A DNA stretch of 64,000 nucleotides from Bog-473 sp963750075 (GTDB taxonomy: Bacteria; Actinomycetota; Acidimicrobiia; Acidimicrobiales; RAAP-2), in contig CAVVPG010000004.1 in the NCBI GenBank assembly GCA_963750075.1, positions 902,728 through 966,727 of the forward strand. Reading direction: 5' to 3'. Shown in pieces: positions 63,959 through 64,000 of this stretch (position 1 is its first letter; each line of letters starts with the position of its first letter). The notes below the pieces were generated by a model that did not search any database, was not told where the DNA came from, and was given only the letters and a program-made list of their open reading frames with translations. The position numbers and the translations under genes are program-made.

Positions 63959-64000
63959 GATTCTCGGTCTTTTGACCAGGGCCTTTCCGAAGACTTTCCT

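Noticed and set aside
63703..63975. Protein-coding frame with GEGTRTLGLYIANV
   Set aside because: That peptide is the translation of the antisense strand of the tRNA fragment, a known annotation artefact.
63910..63990. A complete tRNA gene
   Set aside because: The acceptor 5' strand and D-arm cannot be found; only the 3' half matches.

Overview
High-GC bacterial chromosome, most likely an actinomycetote. Supporting traits are a yrbE–mce lipid-import operon, a eukaryote-type (class II) glutamine synthetase, many GTG/TTG starts, very tight 1–4 nt gene overlaps, and leaderless genes with a TAnnnT box 6–9 nt before the start codon. An Acidimicrobiia-like lineage fits this mix but is inference; no rRNA or complete tRNA is present to settle it.

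Layout. 1–2.8 kb: divergent MerR regulator and methyltransferase sharing a perfect palindromic operator, then a GT-C glycosyltransferase. 2.9–10.4 kb (minus): secA–prfB and ftsE–ftsX, separated by a two-gene unit of a small LigA-like-leader peptide and a ferritin-fold diiron protein that looks like a RiPP precursor with its modifying enzyme. 10.8–24 kb: a complete mce operon (yrbEA, yrbEB, mceA–F, with a mas-type module fused in frame to mceF). Divergent to it lie a membrane-tethered ECF-like sigma factor with an 11-residue repeat tail and the MceG-type ATPase. 24–25 kb: glnII. 25.5–35.7 kb: a full Tad/Flp pilus locus (two flp pilins, a receiver-less LuxR regulator, cpaB–tadZ–tadA–tadB–tadC, tadE–tadG–prepilin peptidase). 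All four transcription units carry the same 21-bp dyad about 80–110 nt upstream of the first start codon.

35.7–48.2 kb: housekeeping and metabolic genes, including a DEAD-box helicase fused to a cold-shock domain, a PhyH dioxygenase, an amidase, a D-amino-acid lyase/racemase-like enzyme, a PRC-barrel protein, a pyruvate-kinase-like protein with a large N-terminal extension, an MFS exporter, and a CNMP–CBS–DUF294 protein coupled to a DnaQ-like exonuclease. 48.4–53.6 kb: a zinc locus with a TroA/ZnuABC importer, an ArsR sensor carrying the alpha-5 zinc motif, a His-rich duplicated protein and two Fur-family genes. Both Fur genes and one permease are frameshifted, so the locus is either decaying or contains indel errors.

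53.55–54.1 kb: a recombination scar of tandem repeats, a 28-bp direct repeat resembling a tRNA 3' end, and an amidohydrolase cut off at that repeat. 54.1–60.1 kb (minus): an acyl-CoA catabolic operon (thiolase-fold protein without the nucleophilic Cys, DUF35 protein, enoyl-CoA hydratase, acyl-CoA dehydrogenase, AMP-ligase, SDR). Its order resembles steroid or branched side-chain degradation ending in a retro-aldol cleavage. It is divergent from two tandem regulators that each fuse a MerR and a TetR DNA-binding domain. 61.9–64 kb: debris (uvrC and IS1380-type transposase fragments, a tRNA 3' half at the right edge) around one intact alpha/beta hydrolase. The stretch from 53.6 kb rightward looks like accessory DNA.
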